Below, piece by piece: positions 1 through 8,600 of a DNA stretch of 64,000 nucleotides. The notes under the pieces are model-generated. The model was not told where the DNA came from. It saw nothing but the letters and a program-made list of their open reading frames with translations, and made no database searches. The DNA lies in contig NZ_CP036524.1 of NCBI RefSeq assembly GCF_008281175.1, positions 2,790,001-2,854,000 on the forward strand. The letters are read 5' to 3'. Numbering within the stretch: position 1 is the stretch's first letter; the number at the start of each line of letters is the position of its first letter. A program made the translations under genes and the position numbers. The stretch is from [Clostridium] hylemonae DSM 15053. Its GTDB lineage: Bacteria > Bacillota > Clostridia > Lachnospirales > Lachnospiraceae.

Positions 1-1204
1 AGCCTTTGCGTGAGATCTCACAGGCACGTTTGAGGAACTTCTGCGGTGTCTTTCTGCTGATCTGTACATTGGAACTTGGCTGCAGCAGCTTCATCTCATC
101 CATGCAGTCCAGTATGAGATAACTTACATTGTTCACGCCATTCTCTCCGTTTGGAGCGATTCCGCCTGTGTTGAGGTTTGCAAAATCTGTGTATGTGCTG
201 CTCTCTTTCAGCGTGATCCCAACCTTCGGCGGTGCCGGCTGGTTGTTGAATTTAACCCACAGACACTCTAGCAGTTCCAGCGCTTTCTCATCATCCAGAA
301 CGCCCGCTTCCACATCCTTTTCATAAAATGGATTCAAATGCTGGTCAAGACGCCCCGGGCTGTACGCATCCCATGGATTCAGCTCACTCGTGACACCGAG
401 ATGTACAAACCAGTACATCTGGATCGCCTGCCAGTATGTCTCTGGCTTATGAGCCGGGACAACGTCACAGTTGGCCGCGATCTGAAGCAGTTCTTCCCTG
501 CGCTTTGGATCTGTCTCCTTCTGAGCCAGGTCTCTTGCGAGAGCCGCATACCGTTCACCGAGGATCATAATGGCGTCGCAGGCAATTTTCATGCCCTCCA
601 GCTCATTTTTCTTATCCAATGCCTCCGGATCATGAAAGAAATCCAGTTTATCTATGGATGCCTGGATATCCTCCTTATAATCGAGAAATCCCTTTTCATA
701 TATTTTCACAGAACCAACCGTATGTCCCGGTCCGCGCTGCTCCATAAATTCTGTAAACAGTCCTGCTTCGTACGCCTTCTTCCACTCCGGTGTCATCTGT
801 CTCAGGATCTTGTTGCGGATGCATCTCTTATCCCAGAACGGGATCATCACCTTTTCCTGTGTCTCAAAATCTTTTTCTTTTACCTTAAAGCTTATGAGTT
901 CCCGGTCATTCATGACATGCATATCTTCCATCGTATGGCAGCACAGTTCCGGGAATGTAGGAGATGCCTGGGGAGAGTCGCCTTTCTCGCCCACAATGAG
1001 CTCTCCCTCTCCTATGTATAAAGTCTTCGCTGCAAAATAATCTTTCAGCACCTGCGCGCGCAGTTCCGGAACAGAGAGGGCTCCCTCGTATGTCTCATAC
1101 GTCTTTGTCATACTTTCGGCCCGCTCCATGTCAATATGTGCCGGTGTGTCCAGGCTGAGCTTTCTGAGTTTCCTGATGCGTTCGTTCATTCCTCTTTCTT
1201 CCAT
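1..1204 (-). CDS. hypD: trans-4-hydroxy-L-proline dehydratase, glycyl radical enzyme (N-terminal half)
   Basis: The gene runs off the left edge, so only about 400 of the roughly 790 residues usual for HypD are present. The visible part matches what I recall of the Clostridioides difficile enzyme over long stretches, including GELIVGEKGDSP, ELCCHTMED, FMEQRGPGHTV and WVKFNNQPAPPKVG. This glycyl radical enzyme dehydrates trans-4-hydroxyproline to pyrroline-5-carboxylate in anaerobes. The catalytic Cys and the C-terminal radical Gly lie outside the window. I chose the ATG at 1204 because an AGGAGG site lies 9 bases upstream, inside the end of the activase gene. The activase stop codon is 4 bases before this start, so the two are one operon. 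A different substrate within the glycyl-radical family is possible but unlikely given the neighbour and the close match. Confidence 0.9.
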   Translation of the reverse strand, partial: MEERGMNERIRKLRKLSLDTPAHIDMERAESMTKTYETYEGALSVPELRAQVLKDYFAAKTLYIGEGELIVGEKGDSPQASPTFPELCCHTMEDMHVMNDRELISFKVKEKDFETQEKVMIPFWDKRCIRNKILRQMTPEWKKAYEAGLFTEFMEQRGPGHTVGSVKIYEKGFLDYKEDIQASIDKLDFFHDPEALDKKNELEGMKIACDAIMILGERYAALARDLAQKETDPKRREELLQIAANCDVVPAHKPETYWQAIQMYWFVHLGVTSELNPWDAYSPGRLDQHLNPFYEKDVEAGVLDDEKALELLECLWVKFNNQPAPPKVGITLKESSTYTDFANLNTGGIAPNGENGVNNVSYLILDCMDEMKLLQPSSNVQISRKTPQKFLKRACEISRKG

Positions 1205-1208
1205 TTTC

Positions 1209-2117
1209 TTAACCTCCTATTTTTACATTCTGGAATCCTGATTGTTTAAACAGTGTCACAAACTGCTCCATCTCTTCGCCGGACGGCGCGTGAAGCTTAG
1301 TTCCGCCATATGTAAGCCCAAGCTTTTCATATTTTCCTGAGCCTGTATTGTGGTAGGGGAGAAGATTTATATTCGCCACCCTGATCTGTTTCTCCCTGAG
1401 GTATCTGATGATCTCTTCCATATCTTCTTTCGTTCCGTTTACTTCCCGTATGACCGGAATACGGATATATATACGGGCGCCTTTGCTGCTGATCCGTTCC
1501 AGATTCTCCAGAATCTGTTCATTCCCCATGCCCATATACTTTTTATGTATCTCGTTGTCCATCGTCTTGATGTCATACAAAAAGGTATCTGTATATGGGA
1601 GCAGCCGTTCAAAATTTTCGTACGGCGCCTGTCCGCACGTATCTATGGCCACCGATATGCCCATCCTGTCAAGCCTTTTTACAAGTTCTTCTACGTAATC
1701 CATATCCGCCATCATGACTTCCCCGCCGGACAGTGTTACTCCGCCGCCGGATTCTTCATAGAACATCTCGTCTTTTCTCAGCTCTTTTACCAGTTCACTG
1801 ACCGTATATTCTTTCCCTGCCACTTCCCGCAGATTCAGGTTACAGCTGTCCACACATGTGCCGCAGCCGGTACAGAGCTTCCGGTCTGTGACCATCTTTC
1901 CTGCCTCTTCCCGCACGGCATTCTGCGGACAGACCACGGCGCAGCTTCCGCACCCGGCACACCGCTCACTGTCACAGAGCAGCTGGGGCTTAAAGCACTG
2001 CGTCTCCGGATTGTGGCACCAGAGGCATTTCAGCAGACACCCTTTAAAAAATACCGTCGTCCGTATCCCGTCGCCGTCGTGGATAGAATACTTCTGGATG
2101 CTTGTTATCAAACTCAT
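1209..2117 (-). CDS. hypE: Glycyl-radical enzyme activase for HypD
   Basis: This 302-residue radical SAM protein installs the glycyl radical on HypD using S-adenosylmethionine. The radical SAM cluster motif CLLKCLWC has cysteines at residues 27, 31 and 34. It is followed by two ferredoxin-type 4Fe-4S motifs (cysteines 53, 56, 59, 63 and 82, 85, 88, 92), as is usual for activases of dehydratase-type glycyl radical enzymes. GGGVTLSGGEV near residue 125 is the family SAM-binding signature. It is upstream of hypD in the same operon and its last codons supply the hypD ribosome site. Length is normal. The ATG at 2117 has a GAGGTGA site. Confidence 0.9.
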   Translation of the reverse strand: MSLITSIQKYSIHDGDGIRTTVFFKGCLLKCLWCHNPETQCFKPQLLCDSERCAGCGSCAVVCPQNAVREEAGKMVTDRKLCTGCGTCVDSCNLNLREVAGKEYTVSELVKELRKDEMFYEESGGGVTLSGGEVMMADMDYVEELVKRLDRMGISVAIDTCGQAPYENFERLLPYTDTFLYDIKTMDNEIHKKYMGMGNEQILENLERISSKGARIYIRIPVIREVNGTKEDMEEIIRYLREKQIRVANINLLPYHNTGSGKYEKLGLTYGGTKLHAPSGEEMEQFVTLFKQSGFQNVKIGG

Positions 2118-2147
2118 TTCTTCACCTCACACGTTGTTCGTTTGTTA

Positions 2148-2175
2148 TTAGACTAACGTTCGTACTTTAGTCTAA
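2148..2175. promoter_or_regulatory. Palindromic operator candidate upstream of hypED
   Basis: TTAGACTAA (2148-2156) and TTAGTCTAA (2167-2175) are perfect inverted copies with centres 19 bases apart, which fits a dimeric repressor or activator. The site lies 31-58 bases before the hypE start. The regulator is not identified. Confidence 0.45.
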
Positions 2176-2182
2176 ACATAGC

Positions 2183-2221
2183 AAAAAAACAGCTCCTTGT
2201 CAATAATTTATCAAGGAACTG
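2183..2221 (-). terminator. Rho-independent terminator of the DUF1848 gene
   Basis: A 10-bp stem (2190-2199 with 2212-2221, one G-U pair) and a 12-base loop are followed on the minus strand by seven T residues. It lies 52 bases beyond the stop of the DUF1848 gene and separates it from the hypED promoter. Confidence 0.8.
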
Positions 2222-2273
2222 CGTATCATTTCATGAAATTCAATATATTATATCCAGTATTTTTGTGCACATT

Positions 2274-3230
2274 TCACAAAGCATCTTTCGGCGCGCCGAC
2301 GCCGTAAGGAAGGTCAAACAGTGATATCTGCATATCTCTGCCGGACTGTACCTTACGCTCCACGATCGTCTCATCTCCGCGCAGATGTCCGACAAGAAGC
2401 GGTGACTCCGGGTCGTGCTGAGCATGCTTCTTCTTAGCGCTCTCAGCGCCTCCTGTAGCGTAACAATACCGGCATCCGTTGACACAGGTGTCGTACATCC
2501 CAATATCAATACTCTCCGCGCATCTGCATTCTTTTCTCTGTCCGGCGTCCTTTTTCAGATCAAGTTTATAGCCGATGATCTTGCGTATTTTCTCCTTATC
2601 GATACAAGCGCTGTGATGTATGCCGTACCTCTCCAGATTTATTTTCTCAGCGCAGGTGTACAGCGGGAGTTTGTACTTCCCGGCAATTTCGGACAGCCCC
2701 TTTGCCGCCTCCAGCATATCTTCCTCTTCCATCTCCGGATAAGGATTCTCTCTGCAGCCGTCCATGAAACTGATGATACACCGGTCTGTATAATTGTGAA
2801 GCCATTCGCACATCATCTCAAACTTTTCCAGATGATAGCCAAGCGTGTACTTTCCGCTCAGGATGATCGGATCAAATCTCCAGTCGACCCGCTCTCTCCC
2901 GAGACGCTCGGCAAGCAGCACAAAAGTGGCCATCGATTCCTCTGTTGAAGGTATATTTTCCTCCATGTCTTTCTCATAATCTGTGACAGTCATCTGAAAG
3001 CAATACCGGTATCCAAGCCGGTCGATCTCCTTGAGACCGGGCAGGAGCGGCTCCGGATTCTTCGTCCAGAACACAATACAATCAACCGTATCCGGTGACA
3101 AGGCGATACGGCTGATCTTTTTCCTGTTGTATGGATTTGGCACTAATATCTCCCCCGCTTTCAGGCGGTTGACAAACCAGTCCGGATAACACGCGGGGAT
3201 ATCGGTTCTTCTGCTTGCGCTGATTATCAT
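2274..3230 (-). CDS. DUF1848 family protein with a C-terminal CX3CX2C cluster motif
   Basis: The protein is 318 residues. It opens with MIISASRRTDIPA and carries VDCIVFWTKNPEP and WRFDPI, the hallmarks of the DUF1848 family, whose function is unknown. Near the C-terminus there is CRCAESIDIGMYDTC followed by VNGCRYCYATGG. This gives a CX3CX2C triad (residues 249, 253, 256) followed by YA, like the cluster motif of radical SAM enzymes but at the wrong end of the chain. I chose the ATG at 3230 because it has an AGGAG site and the family begins there; the reading frame remains open 19 codons upstream. It is a single-gene unit with its own terminator. Confidence 0.8.
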   Translation of the reverse strand: MIISASRRTDIPACYPDWFVNRLKAGEILVPNPYNRKKISRIALSPDTVDCIVFWTKNPEPLLPGLKEIDRLGYRYCFQMTVTDYEKDMEENIPSTEESMATFVLLAERLGRERVDWRFDPIILSGKYTLGYHLEKFEMMCEWLHNYTDRCIISFMDGCRENPYPEMEEEDMLEAAKGLSEIAGKYKLPLYTCAEKINLERYGIHHSACIDKEKIRKIIGYKLDLKKDAGQRKECRCAESIDIGMYDTCVNGCRYCYATGGAESAKKKHAQHDPESPLLVGHLRGDETIVERKVQSGRDMQISLFDLPYGVGAPKDAL

Positions 3231-3323
3231 CTCTGCTCTCCTGACTCCTTTAATTCTTATAATATACTGAAAAAATAAAGTTGTCAAAGGAAGAAAAATT
3301 CCATTCCCCGGAGCCTGCCATGC

Positions 3324-3947
3324 CTAGCTCATACTGTCTTCTTTATAGTGCTCAATCCTGTAATCGATCACTCCCATCACAGCGACTGCCGCCAGTGCGG
3401 AAAACATCAGCGGAACGCTCAGCCAGAACGGCAGTTCATAATGAAATACAAATTTCAGGGACAGCATAACAGGCATATATATCAGAAATACGGTCTGCCA
3501 TATTCTGTTGCACATATTCCTGTAGCTTTCCAGACGGTAGATTTTATCCAGCTTCATTATCTTCACTCCTCTCATCTTAAAGAAATCGTTCTGCATATCC
3601 ATCAGAGTTACATCCAGCTCATCAAACGTGTCGTTCCTATGCATAAGCTCGTCACAGAGACCTCTCGCCTCGGACAGCTCTGCCAGCTCTCTTTCAAGCG
3701 CTGCCTTTCTCATACCGACAACGTCCGAAACTGTCCGTTTGCCTTCTTTTACCAGCTTGATATCCTTCACCGGAACGCCGAGCACTCTCAGGAATTTGAT
3801 CTTTTTCAGATCTTCCACATCCTGCATGCTGTACTCCCGGTAATTATTTTCCTTATTTCTCTCCGGAGCCAGAAGGCCTTCGTCCTCATAATAACGGATG
3901 TTTGCTTTTTTCATATCTACGAGATTTTCTACTTCTTTAATTGTCAA
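3324..3947 (-). CDS. MerR-family regulator with two C-terminal transmembrane helices
   Basis: Residues 1-70 form a MerR winged helix-turn-helix (KEVENLVDMKKANIRYYEDEG). Residues 75-125 form a dimerisation helix. Two hydrophobic segments at about 150-168 and 173-195 replace the usual soluble effector domain, so the regulator is probably tethered to the membrane. The start is TTG at 3947 with an AAGGAGG site 8 bases before it. The gene diverges from bioY and has a promoter with the long spacer typical of MerR targets, suggesting autoregulation. The signal it senses is unknown. Confidence 0.85.
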   Translation of the reverse strand: MTIKEVENLVDMKKANIRYYEDEGLLAPERNKENNYREYSMQDVEDLKKIKFLRVLGVPVKDIKLVKEGKRTVSDVVGMRKAALERELAELSEARGLCDELMHRNDTFDELDVTLMDMQNDFFKMRGVKIMKLDKIYRLESYRNMCNRIWQTVFLIYMPVMLSLKFVFHYELPFWLSVPLMFSALAAVAVMGVIDYRIEHYKEDSMS

Positions 3948-3967
3948 ATGTATTCCTCCTTACATGT

Positions 3968-3998
3968 ATCTAACACCTTAAAGTAACTTGAATGTCAA
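3968..3998 (-). promoter_or_regulatory. MerR-type promoter (19-bp spacer) of the membrane MerR gene
   Basis: On the minus strand TTGACA (3993-3998) and TTAGAT (3968-3973) are separated by 19 bp. The spacer contains an imperfect dyad (CTTAAAGT/ACTTGAAT). Long spacers with a central dyad are characteristic of MerR-activated promoters. Confidence 0.55.
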
Positions 3999-4010
3999 TA
4001 GTTTTCTGCA

Positions 4011-4063
4011 TTGTTAACTATATTTTTTATCAGGTTGACAATCTTTTGATTTTCAGATATACT
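4011..4063 (+). promoter_or_regulatory. BirA (biotin repressor) operator overlapping the bioY promoter
   Basis: TTGTTAACT (4011-4019) and GGTTGACAA (4033-4041) form the dyad known for the biotin repressor BirA. The right half overlaps a strong sigma-A promoter, TTGACA at 4035-4040 and TATACT at 4058-4063, with a 17-bp spacer. Bound BirA-biotinyl-AMP would occlude polymerase, so bioY should be repressed when biotin is plentiful. Confidence 0.85.
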
Positions 4064-4093
4064 GCCTACAGAATCATTTATGAGGAGGCTGCT

Positions 4094-4642
4094 ATGAACG
4101 AAAGAAAATTATCCATTCAAGATATCTGTACTATCAGTCTGTGTACTGCAGTTACCGCAATTATGGCACAGATATCCATACCTATGCCGATGGGGGTGCC
4201 GATGACCATGCAGACGTTTGCTGTTACGCTCGCGGCGGTCATACTCGGCGCCAAAAAGGGCGCTGCCGCTTCGCTTATCTATGTACTGCTCGGCGCCGCA
4301 GGCGTACCGGTCCTGGCTAACTTTACCGGCGGTTACCAATATCTCATCGGTCCTACCGGAGGATTTCTTCTTACCTTTCCTGTTATGGCATATATCATCG
4401 GACTTGGCGCAGAAAAGTTCCGGCGCGCAAACAGCGGCTTCATTATCTGCCTTATCCTGGGAACTGCTGTGAACTACATCGGCGGCATCGCGATGTTCTG
4501 CCTTGTGACGGGCAGCAGTGTGTGGGCCGGCTTCACCGCCTGCGTACTTCCGTTCATCCCGACCGCAGTGATAAAAGCCGGACTCGCCGCCGCGATCGGG
4601 CTTAAGATCCACAGAAGGCTGGTGAGCGCCGCATGCGTCTGA
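4094..4642 (+). CDS. bioY: Biotin ECF transporter substrate-binding subunit BioY
   Basis: The protein is 182 residues, all membrane-embedded, and binds biotin as the S component of an energy-coupling-factor transporter. The family pattern is clear: the first helix ends in QISIPMPMGVPMTMQTFAV, then LLGAAGVPV and GPTGGFLLTFPV, with about six helices. No ECF ATPase or T component is nearby, so it probably uses the shared housekeeping module. The ATG at 4094 has a GAGGAGG site; codons further upstream lie within the promoter. The BirA operator supports biotin as the substrate. Confidence 0.93.
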   Translation: MNERKLSIQDICTISLCTAVTAIMAQISIPMPMGVPMTMQTFAVTLAAVILGAKKGAAASLIYVLLGAAGVPVLANFTGGYQYLIGPTGGFLLTFPVMAYIIGLGAEKFRRANSGFIICLILGTAVNYIGGIAMFCLVTGSSVWAGFTACVLPFIPTAVIKAGLAAAIGLKIHRRLVSAACV

Positions 4643-5022
4643 GACCCCACCACCTGCTCTGTACGCAGGGCTACTCCGGCAAAGGCTACAGCCCGGAATT
4701 TGTAAAGAATATGGATGCAGTCGTCCGCCGTCTGCGGACAGAGCAGAAGACGCCGATAGAGCTTGTCTTCTCCACAGATGATCTCTGTTCCTGCTGTCCC
4801 GATATGCTTGCCTGCGATCTGTGCCGGGAAAACGAAAAAGTGAAGCGGTTTGACCGCAAGACTGCCGAATATTTCGGGCTCGAGGAAAAGACATACATAT
4901 ACCAGGAACTGACAGCCCACATACGCAGTCATATCACCCCTGAAATACTGGAAGACATATGCGGCGGCTGCAGCTGGTACCCTGTGAGCGCCTGCCGCAA
5001 AAACATAACCGGTAAAAAATAA
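4633..5022 (+). CDS. DUF1284 family cysteine-rich protein
   Basis: This 129-residue protein starts with LRPHHLLCTQGYSGKGYS, the DUF1284 signature. It carries a CSCC motif, an ACDLC motif and a C-terminal CGGC...C group, suggesting an iron-sulphur or metal site. Function is unknown. It overlaps the end of bioY by 10 bases and is thus translationally coupled and under BirA control, hinting at a role linked to biotin supply or merely co-transcription. A strong hairpin ends the operon. Confidence 0.75.
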   Translation: MRLRPHHLLCTQGYSGKGYSPEFVKNMDAVVRRLRTEQKTPIELVFSTDDLCSCCPDMLACDLCRENEKVKRFDRKTAEYFGLEEKTYIYQELTAHIRSHITPEILEDICGGCSWYPVSACRKNITGKK

Positions 5023-5047
5023 GTTCCATCTGTCCGGGCATAAAAAT

Positions 5048-5087
5048 CAGGCCGGAACCTGCACGCATCATGTAGGGTTCCGGCCTG
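5048..5087. terminator. Bidirectional terminator between the bioY operon and the HD-hydrolase gene
   Basis: A perfect 12-bp stem (5048-5059 with 5076-5087) lies between convergent transcripts. The minus strand continues with TGATTTTTA; the plus side is followed by a weaker AT-rich tract. Confidence 0.75.
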
Positions 5088-5130
5088 TATTATATTCATC
5101 CGCTCCGGACCGTTCCGGTACAGACAGCTT

Positions 5131-5667
5131 CTATCCGAAATTCTTTTCCACCAGCCTGCAGTATTCTTCGTATGCCTCCACACCGCCAAAGCTGTCTGCA
5201 AGTGCATCCCGGATTCCCTTATAGTACCAGCCGATCATCGCTTTGTCTTTCATGCGGAACCTCTCCCACAGCTTTTCTCCTTCCACAGGATAGTCTCTGT
5301 CAATGTCTCTCATGTTAGACAGTTTATCCGCAAGCCCTATCATCTGGACTTCCACCGGTGACCTTCCGATATGGCGGATCGTCGCGCCTTTCCGCTCCAC
5401 CCATGTCTTGGATTTGTCCTCACTTTCCTGAGCGACCATCACCGCCACCCTGACACTGAATTCTTTCGCGAGCACTTCCTCCGTAATGCCTTCACAATCC
5501 TCGATCGTATCGTGAAGCACCGCCGCGCTTATGACCTCTTCGTCTTTCGTCATAGTGGACACAATATCCCCCACCTCGACAGGATGGACGATATATGGCC
5601 GCCTCGTCCCTTTTCTGAACTGTCCTTCGTGTGCCCTCGTTGCAAATTCAATCGCTTTGTCGATCAT
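5131..5667 (-). CDS. HD-domain phosphohydrolase, SpoT/MESH1-like
   Basis: This 178-residue protein consists of one HD domain like the hydrolase half of Rel/SpoT enzymes. It has HEGQFRKGTRRPYIVHP (metal-ligand His 13 and the HP motif), AAVLHDTIED (the His-Asp pair at 52-53) and LADKLSNMRDI. Family members hydrolyse (p)ppGpp or related nucleotides. There is no synthetase, TGS or ACT domain. It begins 30 bases after the RND exporter gene and is probably co-transcribed with it. The exact substrate cannot be told from sequence. Confidence 0.8.
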   Translation of the reverse strand: MIDKAIEFATRAHEGQFRKGTRRPYIVHPVEVGDIVSTMTKDEEVISAAVLHDTIEDCEGITEEVLAKEFSVRVAVMVAQESEDKSKTWVERKGATIRHIGRSPVEVQMIGLADKLSNMRDIDRDYPVEGEKLWERFRMKDKAMIGWYYKGIRDALADSFGGVEAYEEYCRLVEKNFG

Positions 5668-5697
5668 ACTGCTGTACCTCTTTCATTCATAAGGTTC

Positions 5698-8600
5698 TTA
5701 AGTTTCTGCATCTTCTTCAATTTCCTCACGAAGCCTTGCTTTTTCCCTTTTGTGGAACAAGTCAAAGATACATGGAACTACGACTAAAGTTAATATGGTT
5801 CCGTATATCAGGCCCCCGATGGTGACGATCGCCATCGGCTGCACCATATCTGCCCCCATCCCGACTCCGACAGCCAGCGTCGACAGGCCGAGTATGGTCG
5901 TGAGCGCCGTCATGATAATGGGGCGCAGTCTCGTTCTCCCCGCTTCCACCAGCGCATCGTGGCGGGACAGCCCTCCTGCGATCAGCTGATTCGTATAATC
6001 TATAAAAACAATACCGTTGTTGACGATAATACCCGACAGCATGACAAATCCTACCATAGCGATCACACTGACCGCCTTCCCTGCGATCCACAGGCCGAAC
6101 AGACCGCCCGTAAATGCCAGCGGTACGGTGAACATGACGATAAACGGAGAGCGGAGCGACTGAAACTGTGCAACCATGATAAGATACATGAAGACAAGAG
6201 CCAGTCCGAGCATTTTAAAAAGTTCCGTCATAGACTCGTTGATAGTCTCATCTTCTCCAACCATCTTCACTTCATAGCCGTCCGGCACATCATATGCTTT
6301 GAGCGCCTTATTTACACGGCTGCTCACAAGACCGATATTGTCCCCGTCCTTTACCTCCGAGGTGACAGACATGTATCTGCTCTGATCCTTCCTGCTGATC
6401 GCCTGCAGGCCGGAAGCGTCCTCAAATGCAGCGATATCGGAAAGCTTCACTTCCTCCGAAGTCCCGTCCTGTTTCTCTGCCGTAACTGTAAGCTTCCGTA
6501 TATCTTCCCGTGACAGGCTTTCGTCGGCATCATCCACCACATAGATATCAAAATCCTCTGTATCTGTAGAGAGGGAGGTTGCCTTCTGGGCTTCCGATAG
6601 TCTTTTGTTCAGACTCTGATACACCTGCGCGACCGTAAGTCCATGCTCCGTAGCTTTTGTCTTATCTACGATCACGCGGAGTTCTTCTTTGTTATCCTCC
6701 GTTCCGTCGGTTACGTTCTGTGTCCCTTTGATATCCTCCAGCATACTCTTGATGTCGCCCGCGATTTTCTGCAGTTTATCCAGATCCTTGCCTTTGATCT
6801 GGACATTGATCCCCGAACTTCCAAGTGCGCTCATATCCATATTCGACATATTGACGGTCAGTTCTCCGTCCATGTCTTTTGTCACTTTCTCTATCTCTTT
6901 CTTCAGTTCATTGTTGGACATGGAAGGCTTATCACCTGTAATAGCGTAAAATTCTACCATATTTGATGAAGACGATGTTCCCATCATATTTGATGAAGAG
7001 ACCATTGCCCCTATATCTTTGACGTCTTTCAGCCCGCCGACCCGGTCCATCACCTTATCGGCAGCTTTTGCCGTATCTTCAAGACTTGTGCCTTTTTCCA
7101 TCTCCAGCGTCATGCTGATCTCCGTGCTCTCCATCTGAGGCATAAATTCCGTTCCTCTTGAGATGGCGAGCGCGCCGCTCGCCACGAACAGCACGAACGC
7201 GCCTGCCAGTACGAGAACCTTTCTGTTAAGCGCTTTTGAGAGCATGCTGCCGTACCAGTCTTTGATCCTAATAAACAGGCGGGATTCTTTTTCCTCTGTC
7301 TTCTTTAACAGGCCTGCAGATATCATCGGTACGAGCGTCAGCGCCACGATAAGGCTGGCCAGGAGTGAATACGCGATCGTAAGTCCCATATCCACAAACA
7401 GCTGGCGTGTAATACCGGAGGTGAACACGATCGGAAGGAACACGCATATCGTCGTAAAGGTGGATGCCGTTATGGCTCCTCCTACCTGTCTGGCTCCTTC
7501 GATGGCCGCCGTTTTGGCTGACGCGCCTTCCTCATTCCGCATCCGGTAGATATTTTCGATCACTACAATGGAATTATCTACCAGCATTCCCACGCCGAGC
7601 GCCAGGCCTGACAGGGATATGATATTAAGCGTCACACCCGAGAAATACATGGCAACGAGGGCAGTCATGATACTGATCGGTATGGAGCAGGCGATGACAA
7701 ACGTCGGCCGTATGCTCTTTAAAAATACAAGCAGTATGATGATCGCAAGCACTGCTCCGTAAAGCAGATTCTTAAGAACGGAATTGACGATCAGGTCAAT
7801 GTAGACTCCCTGATCCATCAAAGTCACCGCATTTATTTCCTTGTGCTCCTTACTGATAGACTGGAGCTTTTCCAGAACGCGGTCACTCACATCACCGGTA
7901 GAGTACCCGGTCTGCTTCTGTATGCTCAGCATCATGCCGGACTTTCCGTTGATCTTGGCATATGTCTCATCTGAATTGCTGACAAGCTCTACATTTGCAA
8001 CGTCCGTCAGCTTCACCGGGTCGATGCCCTCCATGTCAATGAGTACAAGATTCTTTATGTCTTCGATGCTCTTAAACTTATCGCCCACACGTACGAGATA
8101 GTCCAGCCCGTTCTCCGTCACATATCCGGCCGGCATGCTGAAGTTCTCGGCTGCCAGCAGTGTCTTCACCATATCGGCGTTCAGCATGCCGCTTAAGTCA
8201 GCACTGGCTGACGCTTCTCCTTTTGCAGCCTCCATCTGGGCTTCCTGGGACTGTATCATGGCCTCTCCGGCCGCAAGCTGCGCTGCGCCTTCCCCGAGAC
8301 CCGCCGCGGCCTGAACCTGAGCGGATGCCAGCTGGCCTCTCGCCTCCGCCAGCGACATGGCCCCGTTGTTGACCTGCTTCTGCACAGCTTCCAGCTGCTG
8401 TCTGCCGGCTGTCACTTTCCCCTGTCCTTCTTTTAAGGAAGCCTCCTGTTCTGTAAGCTGTGCTATGGCGGCTTCCAAAGCGGCCTTCGTTGCATTACAA
8501 TTATCTATTTCAGTCTGAAGCTGAGCGATAGCATCAGCATTAGCTGCCGGATCCTTTTGCAGATCTGCCATCTGCGCCTGAAGCTGATCACAACTTACAT

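Noticed and set aside
129-1040. Open frames on the plus strand opposite hypD
   Set aside because: The minus strand encodes a highly conserved glycyl radical enzyme over the same bases.
1350-2156. 268-codon plus-strand frame opposite hypE
   Set aside because: It is a shadow of the activase, whose cysteine motifs are unmistakable.
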